Of a DNA stretch of 22,939 bases, positions 6,308 to 15,078 are shown in pieces. Source of the DNA: CAZDDW01 sp964480695. GTDB taxonomy: Bacteria > Patescibacteriota > Patescibacteriia > UBA9934 > CAZDDW01. How positions within the stretch are numbered: position 1 is the stretch's first letter; every line of letters starts with the position of its first letter. A program made the translations under genes and the position numbers. The notes beneath the pieces are model-generated. The model worked only from the letters and a program-made list of their open reading frames with translations, did no database searches and had not been told where the DNA came from. The stretch is taken from assembly GCA_964480695.1 (NCBI GenBank), contig CAYZPO010000013.1, forward strand, positions 1 through 22,939, read 5' to 3'.

Positions 6308-6534
6308 GTTTTTGCCCCGTCTACGGCGGAATGGTCAACCGGGTAGAGCTACCCCGTAATAACGGGAAACCACCTAAAAAATAACCCCAACAGAGGTGGT
6401 ATCTGCCAAATTAGTAATCGCTGGTACTCTCGGTTCGTCCGAAGTAAAGGCGATGAAAGAACAATATTATTAGAGTATAGAAAACTGTCTCACCATGGTG
6501 GGATAGGTTTTTGTATTTTAATCAACTGTAAATT
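6308..6534 (+). promoter_or_regulatory. Structured leader RNA of rpoB with competing stems
   Basis: Several hairpins can be read. GGTA-GAGC-TACC and CCGT-AATA-ACGG lie side by side (about 6342-6366), enclosed by TGGT (6332-6335) with ACCA (6369-6372). ACCACCT (6369-6375) instead pairs perfectly with AGGTGGT (6394-6400). The segment 6369-6372 is thus shared by two exclusive stems. A third hairpin at 6417-6454 has ATCGC/GCGAT, TACT/AGTA and TCGG/CCGA around loop TTCGT. The leader ends in a terminator-like hairpin (6485-6512). Shared strands plus a terminal terminator suggest transcription attenuation of rpoBC. No known riboswitch class is recognised. No Shine-Dalgarno precedes the rpoB ATG. Confidence 0.6.
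6485..6512 (+). terminator. Attenuator-like hairpin just upstream of rpoB
   Basis: A 9-bp stem (6485-6493 with 6498-6506, two G-T pairs) with loop CATG is followed after one G by TTTTT (6508-6512) and further T-rich sequence. It lies 22 bases before the rpoB start and within the predicted operon transcript, so it would have to be read through, as an attenuator does. Confidence 0.6.
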
Positions 6535-9500
6535 ATGATATTTAAGAAGCTTCCTCCCAAGGAGCAGACACGTAAATCCTTTGGGGCTGTGGAAGACGCC
6601 ATCGAGCTTCCCAACCTGGTGAAGGTCCAGAGCGATTCTTATAACTGGTTTTTTGAAACCGGTATTCGTGAATTGTTCGATGAGATCTCACCGATCAAGG
6701 ATTTTATTGGTCGTGATCTTGAGCTTTCTTTGGAGGACTATTACTTGGATGAACCCAAGTTTGATGAAAAGACTTCTCATGAGAAGAACGTCACATTCGA
6801 GGCTCCTTTGCGAGTCAAGGCTGTGCTTCGCAATTTGCGAACTAAGACCATGAAAGAACAGGAGATCTATTTAGGAGATCTACCAATCATGACCCCGCGA
6901 GGAACTTTTGTTATTAATGGTATTGAGCGGGTGATCGTGTCGCAGTTGGTTCGTTCAGCTGGGGCATTTTTTACGGCTGATATTCATCGAGGACGTCGTT
7001 ACTATGGAGCTAAGATTATCCCAACTCGTGGGGCTTGGCTAGAATTTGAAACTGATCCAAAGAGCGTGATCTGGGTAAAAATTGATCGTAAAAGAAAAGT
7101 GGCCGTGACTTCGTTACTGCGGGCTTTTGGTTATAGTACTGATGAAGAGATCTTGGAACTGTTCAAAGACATAGATGTTCATCCAACGAATAAATATATT
7201 GAAGCCACGATTTTGAAAGACGCGGCTAAGAATGAAGACGAGGGTCTGAAGGAAGTGTATAAGCGAATCCGTCCAGGTGATCTGGCTACGGCCGAGAACG
7301 CCAAACAGTTGATTCACTCTATGTTCTTCCGTTTTGAACGCTATGATCTAGGTAAGGTTGGTCGATACAAGTTTAATCTTCGCTTTGGTCTGGACGCTTC
7401 GGATGAAGCGGTTTCACCAGAAGATAATCGCATTTTGACCAAAGAAGACTTGGTAAAGATTGTTCGTGAAATTATCAACTTGAATATTAATCAGGGAGAA
7501 CCGGATGATGTTGATCACTTAGGTAATCGTCGAGTGCGAGCGATTGGTGAATTGATTCAGGGTCGATTCCGAGTTGGTTTGGCCCGCATGGAGCGTATTA
7601 TCAAGGACCGCATGTCAACGCAAGATATTGACAGTATTACTCCAGGACGACTGATCAACGCTCGACCAGTGATCGGAGCAGTTCGAGAATTTTTCATGTC
7701 TAGTCAGCTTTCTCAGTTCATGGATCAGACTAACCCGCTGGCTGAGCTGGAACACAAACGTCGTTTATCAGCTATGGGTCCTGGTGGATTAAGTCGTGAG
7801 CGGGCTGGATTTGAAGTGCGTGACGTGCACTTAACTCACTATGGCCGTATCTGTCCGATTGCTACTCCTGAGGGACCAAACATTGGATTAGTTGGTCACT
7901 TGGCTTCTTATGCTGTGATCAATAAATATGGTTTTGTTGAAACCCCATACCGAAAAGTGGTTCCAGAAGAAGTTGGTGGTAAAGTTCGAGCCAAGGTTAC
8001 AGATGAGATTGAATACCTTAATGCTTTTAAAGAAGAAAAATCGATTATTACTCCAGCCACAACTCAGATTGATGACAAAGGATACTTAGCTGATGATTTT
8101 GTTGGTGCTCGTAAATTTCTTGAAGCTCAGGTTGTGCCAGCTGGTGAAGTTCAGTTCATGGATGTTTCATCAAGACAAATTGTGTCTATTGGAACTTCTT
8201 TGGTTCCGTTTTTGGAGCACGATGACGCCACTCGAGCGCTGATGGGAACTAATATGCAACGTCAGGCAGTTCCTTGTATTAAGCCTGATCCACCGATTGT
8301 TGGTACTGGAGTTGAAGGTCGGGCAGCCAAGGACTCAGGTCACGTGGTCGTGGCTGAACAGGATGGAACAGTAACCAAACTAGATGGAAAGAAGATTGAA
8401 ATCACTGACAAGAAAGATAATGTCTTTGAATATGAACTAAAGAAGTTTACCCGATCTAATGCTTCAACCGGAATTAACCAGCAGCCAACAGTTGATATGG
8501 GACAAAAAATTAAAGCTGGGGACACGATTGCTGACGGGGCAGCGGTAAAGAACGGTGAGTTGGCTTTGGGTCAGAATGTGCTAGTGGCCTTCATGGCTTG
8601 GGACGGATACAACTATGAGGACGCAGTGATTATTTCTGAGCGCCTGGTTCATGATGATCGTTACACCTCGGTTCATATCGAGCATTACACGATTGATGTT
8701 CGTGACACTAAATTAGGACCTGAAGTAGTTACTTCAGATATTCCTAACATTTCAGAAGAGAAGCTCAAGAACCTGGATATGGAAGGAGTTATCCGAATTG
8801 GAGCTGAGGTTAAGTCCGGTGACATCCTGGTTGGAAAAATTACTCCTAAGGGTGAGACTGAGTTGTCAGCAGAAGAAAAGTTGTTACGAGCTATCTTTGG
8901 AGAAAAAGCCCGCGACGTCCGAGACTCTTCATTATATCTAGAACACGGTGAGCACGGAAAGGTTGTTGACGTTCGTGTGTTTAGTCGTGAAGACGGAGAC
9001 AAATTGCCACCAGGAGTAAGCAAGTCAATTCAGGTTTCTGTAGCTGACTTACGCAAAGCTCAGGTTGGTGACAAGGTGGCTGGTCGGCACGGAAACAAAG
9101 GAGTTATTTCCAGAGTCGTTCCAGTTAACGATATGCCGTTCATGGAGGACGGTACTCCAGTTGACGTCATTCTGACTCCGTTGGGAGTGGTTAGTCGTAT
9201 GAACTTAGGACAGATTCTCGAGGTTCATCTAGGTCTGGCTGCTAACGCTTTAGGATATAAAGTTAAGACTCCGGTGTTAAATGGAGTAAGTGAAACTACG
9301 ATTCGTGAGGAGTTGGACAAGGCTGGTTTCCCTAAGGGCGGTCAGGTTACTTTAGTTGATGGACGAACTGGAGAAGAATTTGAGAATCCCGTTACTGTTG
9401 GATACATGTACGTCTTGAAATTGAGCCACATGGTGGAAGATAAGATTCACCAACGTTCAATCGGTCCATATTCATTGATTACCCAGCAGCCATTAGGAGG

Positions 9501-9785
9501 TAAAGCTCAGTTCGGTGGTCAGCGTTTCGGAGAGATGGAAGTTTGGGCTTTGGAAGCCTATGGTGCTTCGCATACACTTCAAGAAATTTTAACGATCAAG
9601 TCTGATGATATTCCTGGTCGTTCTAAGGCTTATGAATCGATCATTAAGAGTGAGCCGATTCGTAAGGTTAATATTCCTGAGTCANNNNNNNNNNACTTAA
9701 AGGATTGTGTTTGGATGTTGAGTTGCTCAAAGAGGGCATTAAGGTCGATCTCAGCGAGGAAACTAAGACGAAAAGTAAAAAGTAA
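6535..9785 (+). CDS. rpoB: RNA polymerase beta subunit (with assembly gap)
   Basis: The beta subunit forms the catalytic core of RNA polymerase with beta-prime. The start MIFKKLPPKEQTRKSFG is typical of CPR. Recognisable regions include the rifampicin pocket SSQLSQFMDQTNPL (residues 389-402), GPGGLSRERAGFEVRDVH, ATPEGPNIGLVGHL, and the conserved AGRHGNKG (849-856) with NDMPFMEDGTPVD. Ten N (9685-9694) interrupt the gene after IPES. Past the gap the frame that makes a real RpoB C-terminus starts at 9696 (LKGLCLDVELLKEGIKVDL, then SEETKTKSKK) and stops at 9783-9785. The frame implied by exactly 10 N gives a nonsense tail to 9792. Family alignment suggests about 20 bases are missing (a segment such as F-x-V-L-x-x-E), for a total of about 1,086 aa. 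It is short compared with E. coli RpoB (1,342 aa). Confidence 0.97.
9685..9694. other. Assembly gap (10 N) inside rpoB
   Basis: Ten N between GAGTCA and ACTTAAAGG. The frame on the two sides requires the true missing length to be 2 modulo 3, so 10 is a placeholder. About 20 bases would restore the usual residues between IPES and the L-K-G-L segment. Confidence 0.95.
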
Positions 9786-9814
9786 CTGGTAGCGATTAGA
9801 ATAACTGCAAATAT

Positions 9815-12800
9815 ATGATTCAAAAACAAGACACTCTAAAAACCACAGACTTTGACTCAATTCGTCTTCGCCTTGCCTCGCCAGAGAAGATTCGTTCTTG
9901 GTCCTTTGGAGAAGTGACTAAACCAGAAACGATCAACTACCGAACTCAGAAGCCAGAAAAGTCTGGACTTTTCGCTGAAGAAATTTTCGGTCCAGCAAAA
10001 GATTGGGAATGTTATTGTGGTAAGTATAAAAAAATTCGCTATAAAGGCTTGGTCTGTGACAAATGTGGAGTTGAGGTAACTCATGCTGGCGTTCGTCGTG
10101 AGCGTATGGGGCATGTCGATTTGTGTGCCCCAGCAACCCATATCTGGTTCTTGCGTGGCGTACCTTCTAAAGTCGGAACAGTCCTTGATATGTCAGTTCA
10201 GTCTTTAGAGAAGATTATTTACTTTGCTGATTTTATTGTAACGGACGTTAATCAAGATGCCTTGGAAGACATGAAGGAACAGGTCAAGCAAGAATACAAA
10301 TCCAAGAAGAAAATGATTGAAGGAGAGTACAAGCGTGATCATGAGCGGGCTGGAGCTAAGTTTTCTGAAGAGCCAGCTAAGCTAACAGCAGAAGTGGATC
10401 ATTTGACTGAGATTCGTGATAAAAAATTGGAAGAATTAGAAGAAGACTATCTGACCGTTGAACGAGAGCTAAAGGAAATGAAAGTGATGAAGATCATTTC
10501 TGAGACTACATATCAGGATTGGTCTTTGAAGTATGGTCATATCTTTGAAGCTGGAATCGGTGCAGAGGCAATTAAGAAGATGTTAAAACGGGTCAATCTA
10601 GAAGAGACCATGAAACTGCTTGAGGAAGACTATTCAAAAGCTTCTGGGGCTAAGAAAGATCGTTTGATTCGTCGCTTGAAGCTGATGAAGTCCTTGCACT
10701 TGAACGGTATTAAACCAGATTGGATGGTGTTAGACGCTATCCCTATTTTGCCGCCAGATCTGCGTCCGATGGTGCCGCTTGATGGTGGTCGATTTGCTAC
10801 TTCTGACATGAATGATCTGTATCGACGAGTGATTAACCGTAACAACCGTTTGAAACGCTTGCATGATTTGAATGCTCCGGAAGTGATTTCTCGAAACGAG
10901 AAACGAATGCTTCAGGAGGCAGTTGACGCGTTGATTGACAACTCGGCCCGTCACACCAAGACCGTGATTGCTTCTACCGGAAAGAAACGTCAACTCAAAT
11001 CTTTGGCTGATTCGCTCAAAGGAAAGCAGGGACGTTTCCGACAGAACCTGTTAGGAAAACGAATCGATTACTCTGGTCGTTCAGTAATTGTAGTGGGTCC
11101 TCATCTGAAATTAGACCAGTGTGGTATTCCAAAGAAAATGGCTTTGGAATTATTCAAGCCGTTCGTGATCGCCAAGCTGATTGAACGAGAATATGTTCAC
11201 AACATCAGAAGCGCTAACCGCTTTATTGAGTCTGATCGTCCTGAAACTTGGGATATTTTGGAAGAGATTACTAAGGACGCCTTTGTTCTCTTGAACCGCG
11301 CTCCAACCCTTCACCGATTAGGAATTCAGGCTTTCCGGCCGCAGCTGATCGAGGGTAAAGCGATTCAGGTTCATCCGTTAGTATGTAGCGCTTTTAACGC
11401 TGACTTTGATGGAGACCAAATGGCGGTTCACGTTCCTTTGACTGAAGAAGCTAGACACGAGGCAGCTGAAATTATGTTGTCCTCAAAGAACCTGCTAAAG
11501 CCAGCTCACGGTTCTCCAGTGGCTTCCCCTGGAATGGATATGGCTTGGGCTACTTATTACATGACAACCACCTTTGAAGAGTTAGAAGAAGAAAAGGTTC
11601 CTACTTTCTCTAATATTGGAGATGCTAAGTATGCTTATCAAATGGGACATATTACTTTGCGTAATTGGATCAAGGTTCGTCTAGATAATAAAGAAGTGAC
11701 TACAACTACTATTGGACGAGTGTTGGTTAACGAAAAGTTGCCAGATCGAGTTCCGTTTATGAACCAGGTTTTTGGTAAAAAGGAACTGGCCAACATTGTT
11801 AAGTTAACGATTGAGTTTGAAGGAAATGAAGTTGCCGCCAAGACCCTGGATGATCTAAAGGACTTAGGGTTTAAATACGCGACTTTGTCTGGTTACTCTT
11901 GGGGAATGGCTAACCTGCCGTTGATTCCAGGAAAGAAAGAATTGATTGAGGAAGGAGAAAAGCGGATTCGAGAAGTTGAGGATTACTTTGCTCAAGGATT
12001 GTTAACCCAGAAGGAACGTCACTCTTCAATCGTTAAGATTTGGAATGAGATTAAAGATCGAGTGGCTGACTTAGCTCAAAAATCTTTGGAGGTCGACGGT
12101 CCGGTGTATTCGATGATTAATTCCGGAGCTCGTGGTTCTTGGGGCCAGTTTACTCAGATGGTGGGAATGATCGGTTTGAAGGCCAACCCAGCCGGCGACA
12201 TTATTGAGTTGCCAGTTAAACGATCGTTTAAAGAAGGCTTGGACGTACTGGAGTTCTTTATCTCTAGTCACGGAGTGCGTAAAGGTTTGACTGACACCGC
12301 CCTGCGAACGGCTAACGCTGGATATTTGACCCGTCGTTTAGTGGACGTGGCTCAGGACGTAGTGATTCGAGACGAAGACTGTGGTGACGATAAAGGAATA
12401 ACCGTGACTCATGCTGACTCAGAAGAAATTGGAGAGCCGCTCTTGGTACGTATTCTTGGTCGTTACGCCATGTCTGATATTAAGAAACCTGGCGGACGAA
12501 AAATTATTGTCAAAGCAGGTGAGATTATTACTGAAGGACATGTTAGAGAACTTGAAGAAGCTAAGGCTCCTTTGGAAGAAGCTCACGTTCGTTCAGTGAC
12601 CACCTGTCTTTGTCGACGCGGAATCTGTCAGAAGTGTTATGGATACGACCTGGCTTTCAACAAGCCGGTAGAGATGGGAACAGCAGTGGGAATTATGGCT
12701 GCTCAGTCCATTGGTGAACCGGGAACACAGTTGACTATGCGTACTTTCCATACTGGTGGTGTGGCTGGAAAAGATATTACTCAGGGTCTGCCGCGAGTTG

Positions 12801-13777
12801 AAGAGTTGTTTGAAGCTCGTAATCCAAAACAGAAGGCTGTTATGGCTGAGGTGGCTGGAAAGATCGAAGTTGAACAAGTTGAACGCTCAATCACTCAGGC
12901 CGGCACTGGAAAGCAGATCGTGGATACCCGTCCTGGACAGAAGATCGTCAAGATTCATCACTCCGGAATTGATGAGGCTTCCTACGCAGTTAAGCGTGGA
13001 GGCAAGATGTTGATTGAGGATGGGGTCGAGGTTAAAGTTGGTGATGTGCTTGGTGAACAAAAGGATGGAGAGAAAATTCTTAGTGAATATAATGGAACAG
13101 TAAAAATTGAGAAAAATACTGCCACGGTTGTTCATGAAGCAGCCAAGATTGCTGAATACATTATTCCTCCAGGATTTTCTTTGCGAGTTAAAGACGGCGA
13201 TGAGGTCGAGGGAGGTGATCCAATTACTGAAGGTAACCTTGATTTGCAAATGCTGTTCCGACATAAAGGTGAAGATGCGGTTCAGCGCTATCTGCTCAAA
13301 GACATTCAGTTCATCTATGCTTCTCAGGGACAGCGCTTGAATAACAAACACATTGAAATCATTGTGCGTCAGATGTTTAGCCGTGTCTTTGTGACTGATG
13401 CTGGAGATACGGATTTGTTGCCAGGTGAGATTGTTGAGAAGTCAACTTGGATGGATGAGAATGATCGGATTGATGCTAAGGGCGGTAAATTGGCCGAGGC
13501 TAATCAGCTCTTCCTAGGAATCACCAAAGTCTCGCTTTCTACAGATTCTTGGTTGTCAGCTGCTTCGTTCCAAGAAACCACTCGTGTTCTGGTTAATGCA
13601 GCCGTGACCGGAAAGATTGATAACCTTCAAGGATTAAAGGAAAACGTAATTATCGGTCGTCTAATTCCTGTAGGAACCGGTTATGGTGAGGCAGCTGATG
13701 AGTTAAAGGAGGCCATTATTGCTAACAGGGACGAAGGCGAGTCTGATGAAGAAGATAAAGAAAAGGCTGAGGAATAG
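9815..13777 (+). CDS. rpoC: RNA polymerase beta-prime subunit
   Basis: 1,320 aa. The catalytic NADFDGDQMAVH loop is at residues 528-539, with Mg-binding Asp 530, 532 and 534. The N-terminal zinc site is C66-x-C68...C81-x2-C84, and the second zinc site lies in CLCRRGICQKCYGYD. Bridge-helix/trigger-loop sequence follows (GEPGTQLTMRTFHTGGVA). Residues about 148-226 form a highly charged predicted coiled coil (KEQVKQEYKSKKKMIEGEY ... LEELEEDYLTVERELKE) inserted between IYFADFIVTDVN and the usual GHIFEAGIGAEAIKKML segment; Bacillus subtilis RpoC lacks it. The start ATG is 29 bases after the rpoB stop, without a Shine-Dalgarno. It is followed after 3 bases by yebC, so rpoB-rpoC-yebC form an operon. 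Confidence 0.98.
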   Translation: MIQKQDTLKTTDFDSIRLRLASPEKIRSWSFGEVTKPETINYRTQKPEKSGLFAEEIFGPAKDWECYCGKYKKIRYKGLVCDKCGVEVTHAGVRRERMGHVDLCAPATHIWFLRGVPSKVGTVLDMSVQSLEKIIYFADFIVTDVNQDALEDMKEQVKQEYKSKKKMIEGEYKRDHERAGAKFSEEPAKLTAEVDHLTEIRDKKLEELEEDYLTVERELKEMKVMKIISETTYQDWSLKYGHIFEAGIGAEAIKKMLKRVNLEETMKLLEEDYSKASGAKKDRLIRRLKLMKSLHLNGIKPDWMVLDAIPILPPDLRPMVPLDGGRFATSDMNDLYRRVINRNNRLKRLHDLNAPEVISRNEKRMLQEAVDALIDNSARHTKTVIASTGKKRQLKSLADSLKGKQGRFRQNLLGKRIDYSGRSVIVVGPHLKLDQCGIPKKMALELFKPFVIAKLIEREYVHNIRSANRFIESDRPETWDILEEITKDAFVLLNRAPTLHRLGIQAFRPQLIEGKAIQVHPLVCSAFNADFDGDQMAVHVPLTEEARHEAAEIMLSSKNLLKPAHGSPVASPGMDMAWATYYMTTTFEELEEEKVPTFSNIGDAKYAYQMGHITLRNWIKVRLDNKEVTTTTIGRVLVNEKLPDRVPFMNQVFGKKELANIVKLTIEFEGNEVAAKTLDDLKDLGFKYATLSGYSWGMANLPLIPGKKELIEEGEKRIREVEDYFAQGLLTQKERHSSIVKIWNEIKDRVADLAQKSLEVDGPVYSMINSGARGSWGQFTQMVGMIGLKANPAGDIIELPVKRSFKEGLDVLEFFISSHGVRKGLTDTALRTANAGYLTRRLVDVAQDVVIRDEDCGDDKGITVTHADSEEIGEPLLVRILGRYAMSDIKKPGGRKIIVKAGEIITEGHVRELEEAKAPLEEAHVRSVTTCLCRRGICQKCYGYDLAFNKPVEMGTAVGIMAAQSIGEPGTQLTMRTFHTGGVAGKDITQGLPRVEELFEARNPKQKAVMAEVAGKIEVEQVERSITQAGTGKQIVDTRPGQKIVKIHHSGIDEASYAVKRGGKMLIEDGVEVKVGDVLGEQKDGEKILSEYNGTVKIEKNTATVVHEAAKIAEYIIPPGFSLRVKDGDEVEGGDPITEGNLDLQMLFRHKGEDAVQRYLLKDIQFIYASQGQRLNNKHIEIIVRQMFSRVFVTDAGDTDLLPGEIVEKSTWMDENDRIDAKGGKLAEANQLFLGITKVSLSTDSWLSAASFQETTRVLVNAAVTGKIDNLQGLKENVIIGRLIPVGTGYGEAADELKEAIIANRDEGESDEEDKEKAEE

Positions 13778-13780
13778 ATT

Positions 13781-14503
13781 ATGTCCGGGCATTCTAAATG
13801 GAGCAAGATTAAACAGAAAAAAGGCGCACTTGATGCCAAGCGCTCCGCATCTTTCTGTAAGTTAGCCAAAGCTATAACTATTGCTGCTCGCGACGGTGGC
13901 GGCGATCCGTCAATGAACTTCAAGCTCCGCATGACCATGGATAAAGCCAAGGCCGGGAATTTGCCTAAGGACAAGATTGAAAAAGCTATTGAGAAAGGTA
14001 CTGGTGGGGGAGAAGCTGGTCAGCTCGAGGAGATCGTTTATGAAGCTTATGGTGCTGGTGGAACCGGAATGTTGATTGAGTGTCTAACCGACAACAAGAA
14101 TCGTACAGTAGCCGAAGTTAAACACACTGTTGGAAAATATAACGGCAGTATGGCTGGTCCGGGGAGTGTGATGTGGATGTTTGATCGTAAAGGAGTGATT
14201 CGCATTGATGACGCATCAAAGGTGTCAGATCGCGATGCTCTTGAATTATCTCTGATCGAGGCTGGAGTTGAGGACATTAAGGACGAAGATGGATCAATCG
14301 TGGTCGTGACTGATATGACTGACTTGCAAAAAGTGTCTGAAGCGCTCGAGCAACTTGAGATTAAACCGGATTCAGCTGAACTCGAGTACGTTCCTAAGGA
14401 GCCAGTTGCCGTTGACGACGCTGCTGCTGAGTCGATTCTAAAACTCTGCGAAGCCTTGGACGAAAATGACGACGTGAACAATATCTATACCAACGAAGCG
14501 TAG
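13781..14503 (+). CDS. yebC: YebC/PmpR (TACO1) family protein
   Basis: 240 aa, full length. The N-terminus MSGHSKWSKIKQKKGALDAKR is diagnostic, followed by GNLPKDKIEKAIEKGTGG, YEAYGAGGTGMLIECLTDNKNRT and the GSMAGPGSVMWMF segment. The family was long annotated as a transcriptional regulator; more recent work links YebC and mitochondrial TACO1 to relief of ribosome stalling at polyproline stretches. ATG is 3 bases after the rpoC stop, and the GAGG of the last rpoC codons could act as ribosome-binding site. Last gene of the operon; in many bacteria yebC is instead linked to ruvC, which lies here on the opposite strand 1.5 kb away. Confidence 0.97.
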   Translation: MSGHSKWSKIKQKKGALDAKRSASFCKLAKAITIAARDGGGDPSMNFKLRMTMDKAKAGNLPKDKIEKAIEKGTGGGEAGQLEEIVYEAYGAGGTGMLIECLTDNKNRTVAEVKHTVGKYNGSMAGPGSVMWMFDRKGVIRIDDASKVSDRDALELSLIEAGVEDIKDEDGSIVVVTDMTDLQKVSEALEQLEIKPDSAELEYVPKEPVAVDDAAAESILKLCEALDENDDVNNIYTNEA

Positions 14504-14532
14504 GAGCTTCCCCCTCCTTTCGAAGGAGGGGG
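14500..14532 (+). repeat. REP-like GTAG hairpin at the yebC stop
   Basis: GTAG (14500-14503, overlapping the yebC TAG) is followed by a 10-bp hairpin CCCCCTCCTT / AAGGAGGGGG (14510-14519 with 14523-14532) and then TTAGGGGGTGG. No T-run follows, so it is not a plain terminator. A GTAG 5' of a GC-rich hairpin is the layout of REP elements mobilised by TnpA-REP (RAYT) transposases, and I recall this C5TCC/GGAG5 with GTTAGGGGGTGG pattern as dispersed in many genomes. No second copy of the same stem is in this window. Confidence 0.45.
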
Positions 14533-14565
14533 TTAGGGGGTGGTTCTGCGTAGTGTCAAAACAGA

Positions 14566-14593
14566 AAAGGCGGGGTCAAGGGACCCCGCCTTT
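14566..14593. terminator. Strong intrinsic terminator between yebC and the convergent gene
   Basis: A 12-bp perfect stem AAAGGCGGGGTC (14566-14577) with GACCCCGCCTTT (14582-14593) and loop AAGG. It ends the rpoBC-yebC transcript; on the minus strand the stem is followed by TTTCTGTTTTG, so it can serve both sides. Confidence 0.85.
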
Positions 14594-14604
14594 GGTTATC
14601 GAAA

Positions 14605-14650
14605 AACAACAACCGCCCCGAGAGACGGCGTTGTTGCCGCGGGGCGGTTG
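14605..14650 (-). terminator. Intrinsic terminator of the SemiSWEET-like gene
   Basis: CAACCGCCCCG (14610-14620) pairs with CGGGGCGGTTG (14640-14650), an 11-bp stem around a 19-base loop. On the minus strand it is followed by TTGTTTTTC. It lies 13 bases after the stop at 14664. Confidence 0.78.
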
Positions 14651-14663
14651 AGGGAGTGGCTAG

Positions 14664-14978
14664 TTACAGCCATGTCTTGAAGATCACTTCGCCGACCATC
14701 ACGACCGACATGATGAAGCTGATCGACATAGACACGGTCATGCCCAGATTCTTGGTCTGCACCCCGACCAGGGCGAAGATGATCTGAATGATCCCGAAGA
14801 GGACCAGCATGATCAGGGAGATGGACGACAGATCGTCCATGGTGATGGTCTTCCACAGCTGTGGCGCCAGGGCGACCGGGTTGATCAGGGAAGCACCGCC
14901 GGTGACCGGCTTGAAGTACTTCCACTGGATGATCGGACGAAGCAGCTTGTACAGCCGGTCGTTGATTTGCGTTACCAT
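14664..14978 (-). CDS. PQ-loop / SemiSWEET-like small membrane protein
   Basis: 104 aa with about three hydrophobic helices: 25-41 (VTGGASLINPVALAPQ), 54-72 (SLIMLVLFGIIQIIFALVG) and 79-98. The first ends in the PQ motif, PQLWKT (39-44), followed by DDLSSIS, the pattern of PQ-loop/MtN3 half-transporters (SemiSWEETs), which dimerise to move small sugars. The usual W and Y of helix 2 and the N of helix 3 are not all present, so the substrate is open. I place the start at 14978, not at the upstream ATG 14999, because a Shine-Dalgarno AAAGGAG lies 6 bases before it and would be inside the longer reading. The gene has its own promoter (15003-15031) and terminator, and is clearly G+C richer than its neighbours. 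Confidence 0.7.
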   Translation of the reverse strand: MVTQINDRLYKLLRPIIQWKYFKPVTGGASLINPVALAPQLWKTITMDDLSSISLIMLVLFGIIQIIFALVGVQTKNLGMTVSMSISFIMSVVMVGEVIFKTWL

Positions 14979-15002
14979 TGCGGGCTCCTTTCGTGACAAG
15001 CT

Positions 15003-15031
15003 AGTATGCCATAAATAACCAAAAAAGTCAA
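15003..15031 (-). promoter_or_regulatory. Promoter of the SemiSWEET-like gene
   Basis: On the minus strand, TTGACT (15026-15031), a 17-bp spacer, and CATACT (15003-15008). The predicted start is near 14996, just before the Shine-Dalgarno. The -35 lies inside the right arm of the preceding terminator. Confidence 0.72.
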
Positions 15032-15062
15032 GGTATTTAGGCTCAACTTAGCCCACCTTGAC
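15021..15062 (-). terminator. Intrinsic terminator of the ykuK-ruvC unit
   Basis: Stem GTCAAGGT / ACCTTGAC (15055-15062 with 15027-15034) with an inner GGCT/AGCC helix is followed on the minus strand by TTTTTT (15021-15026). It ends the operon read from 16962, and its distal arm doubles as the -35 of the next promoter. Confidence 0.75.
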
Positions 15063-15078
15063 CTTAATTTTGTCCGAG

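Noticed and set aside
6495..6506. Three-codon ORF (ATG GTG GGA TAG) inside the rpoB attenuator hairpin
   Set aside because: Too short and without a ribosome-binding site; likely chance from the CACCATGGTG palindrome.
5737..6534. SRP (4.5S) RNA
   Set aside because: No GGAAGGAAGCA-type apical motif is present on either strand of the region.
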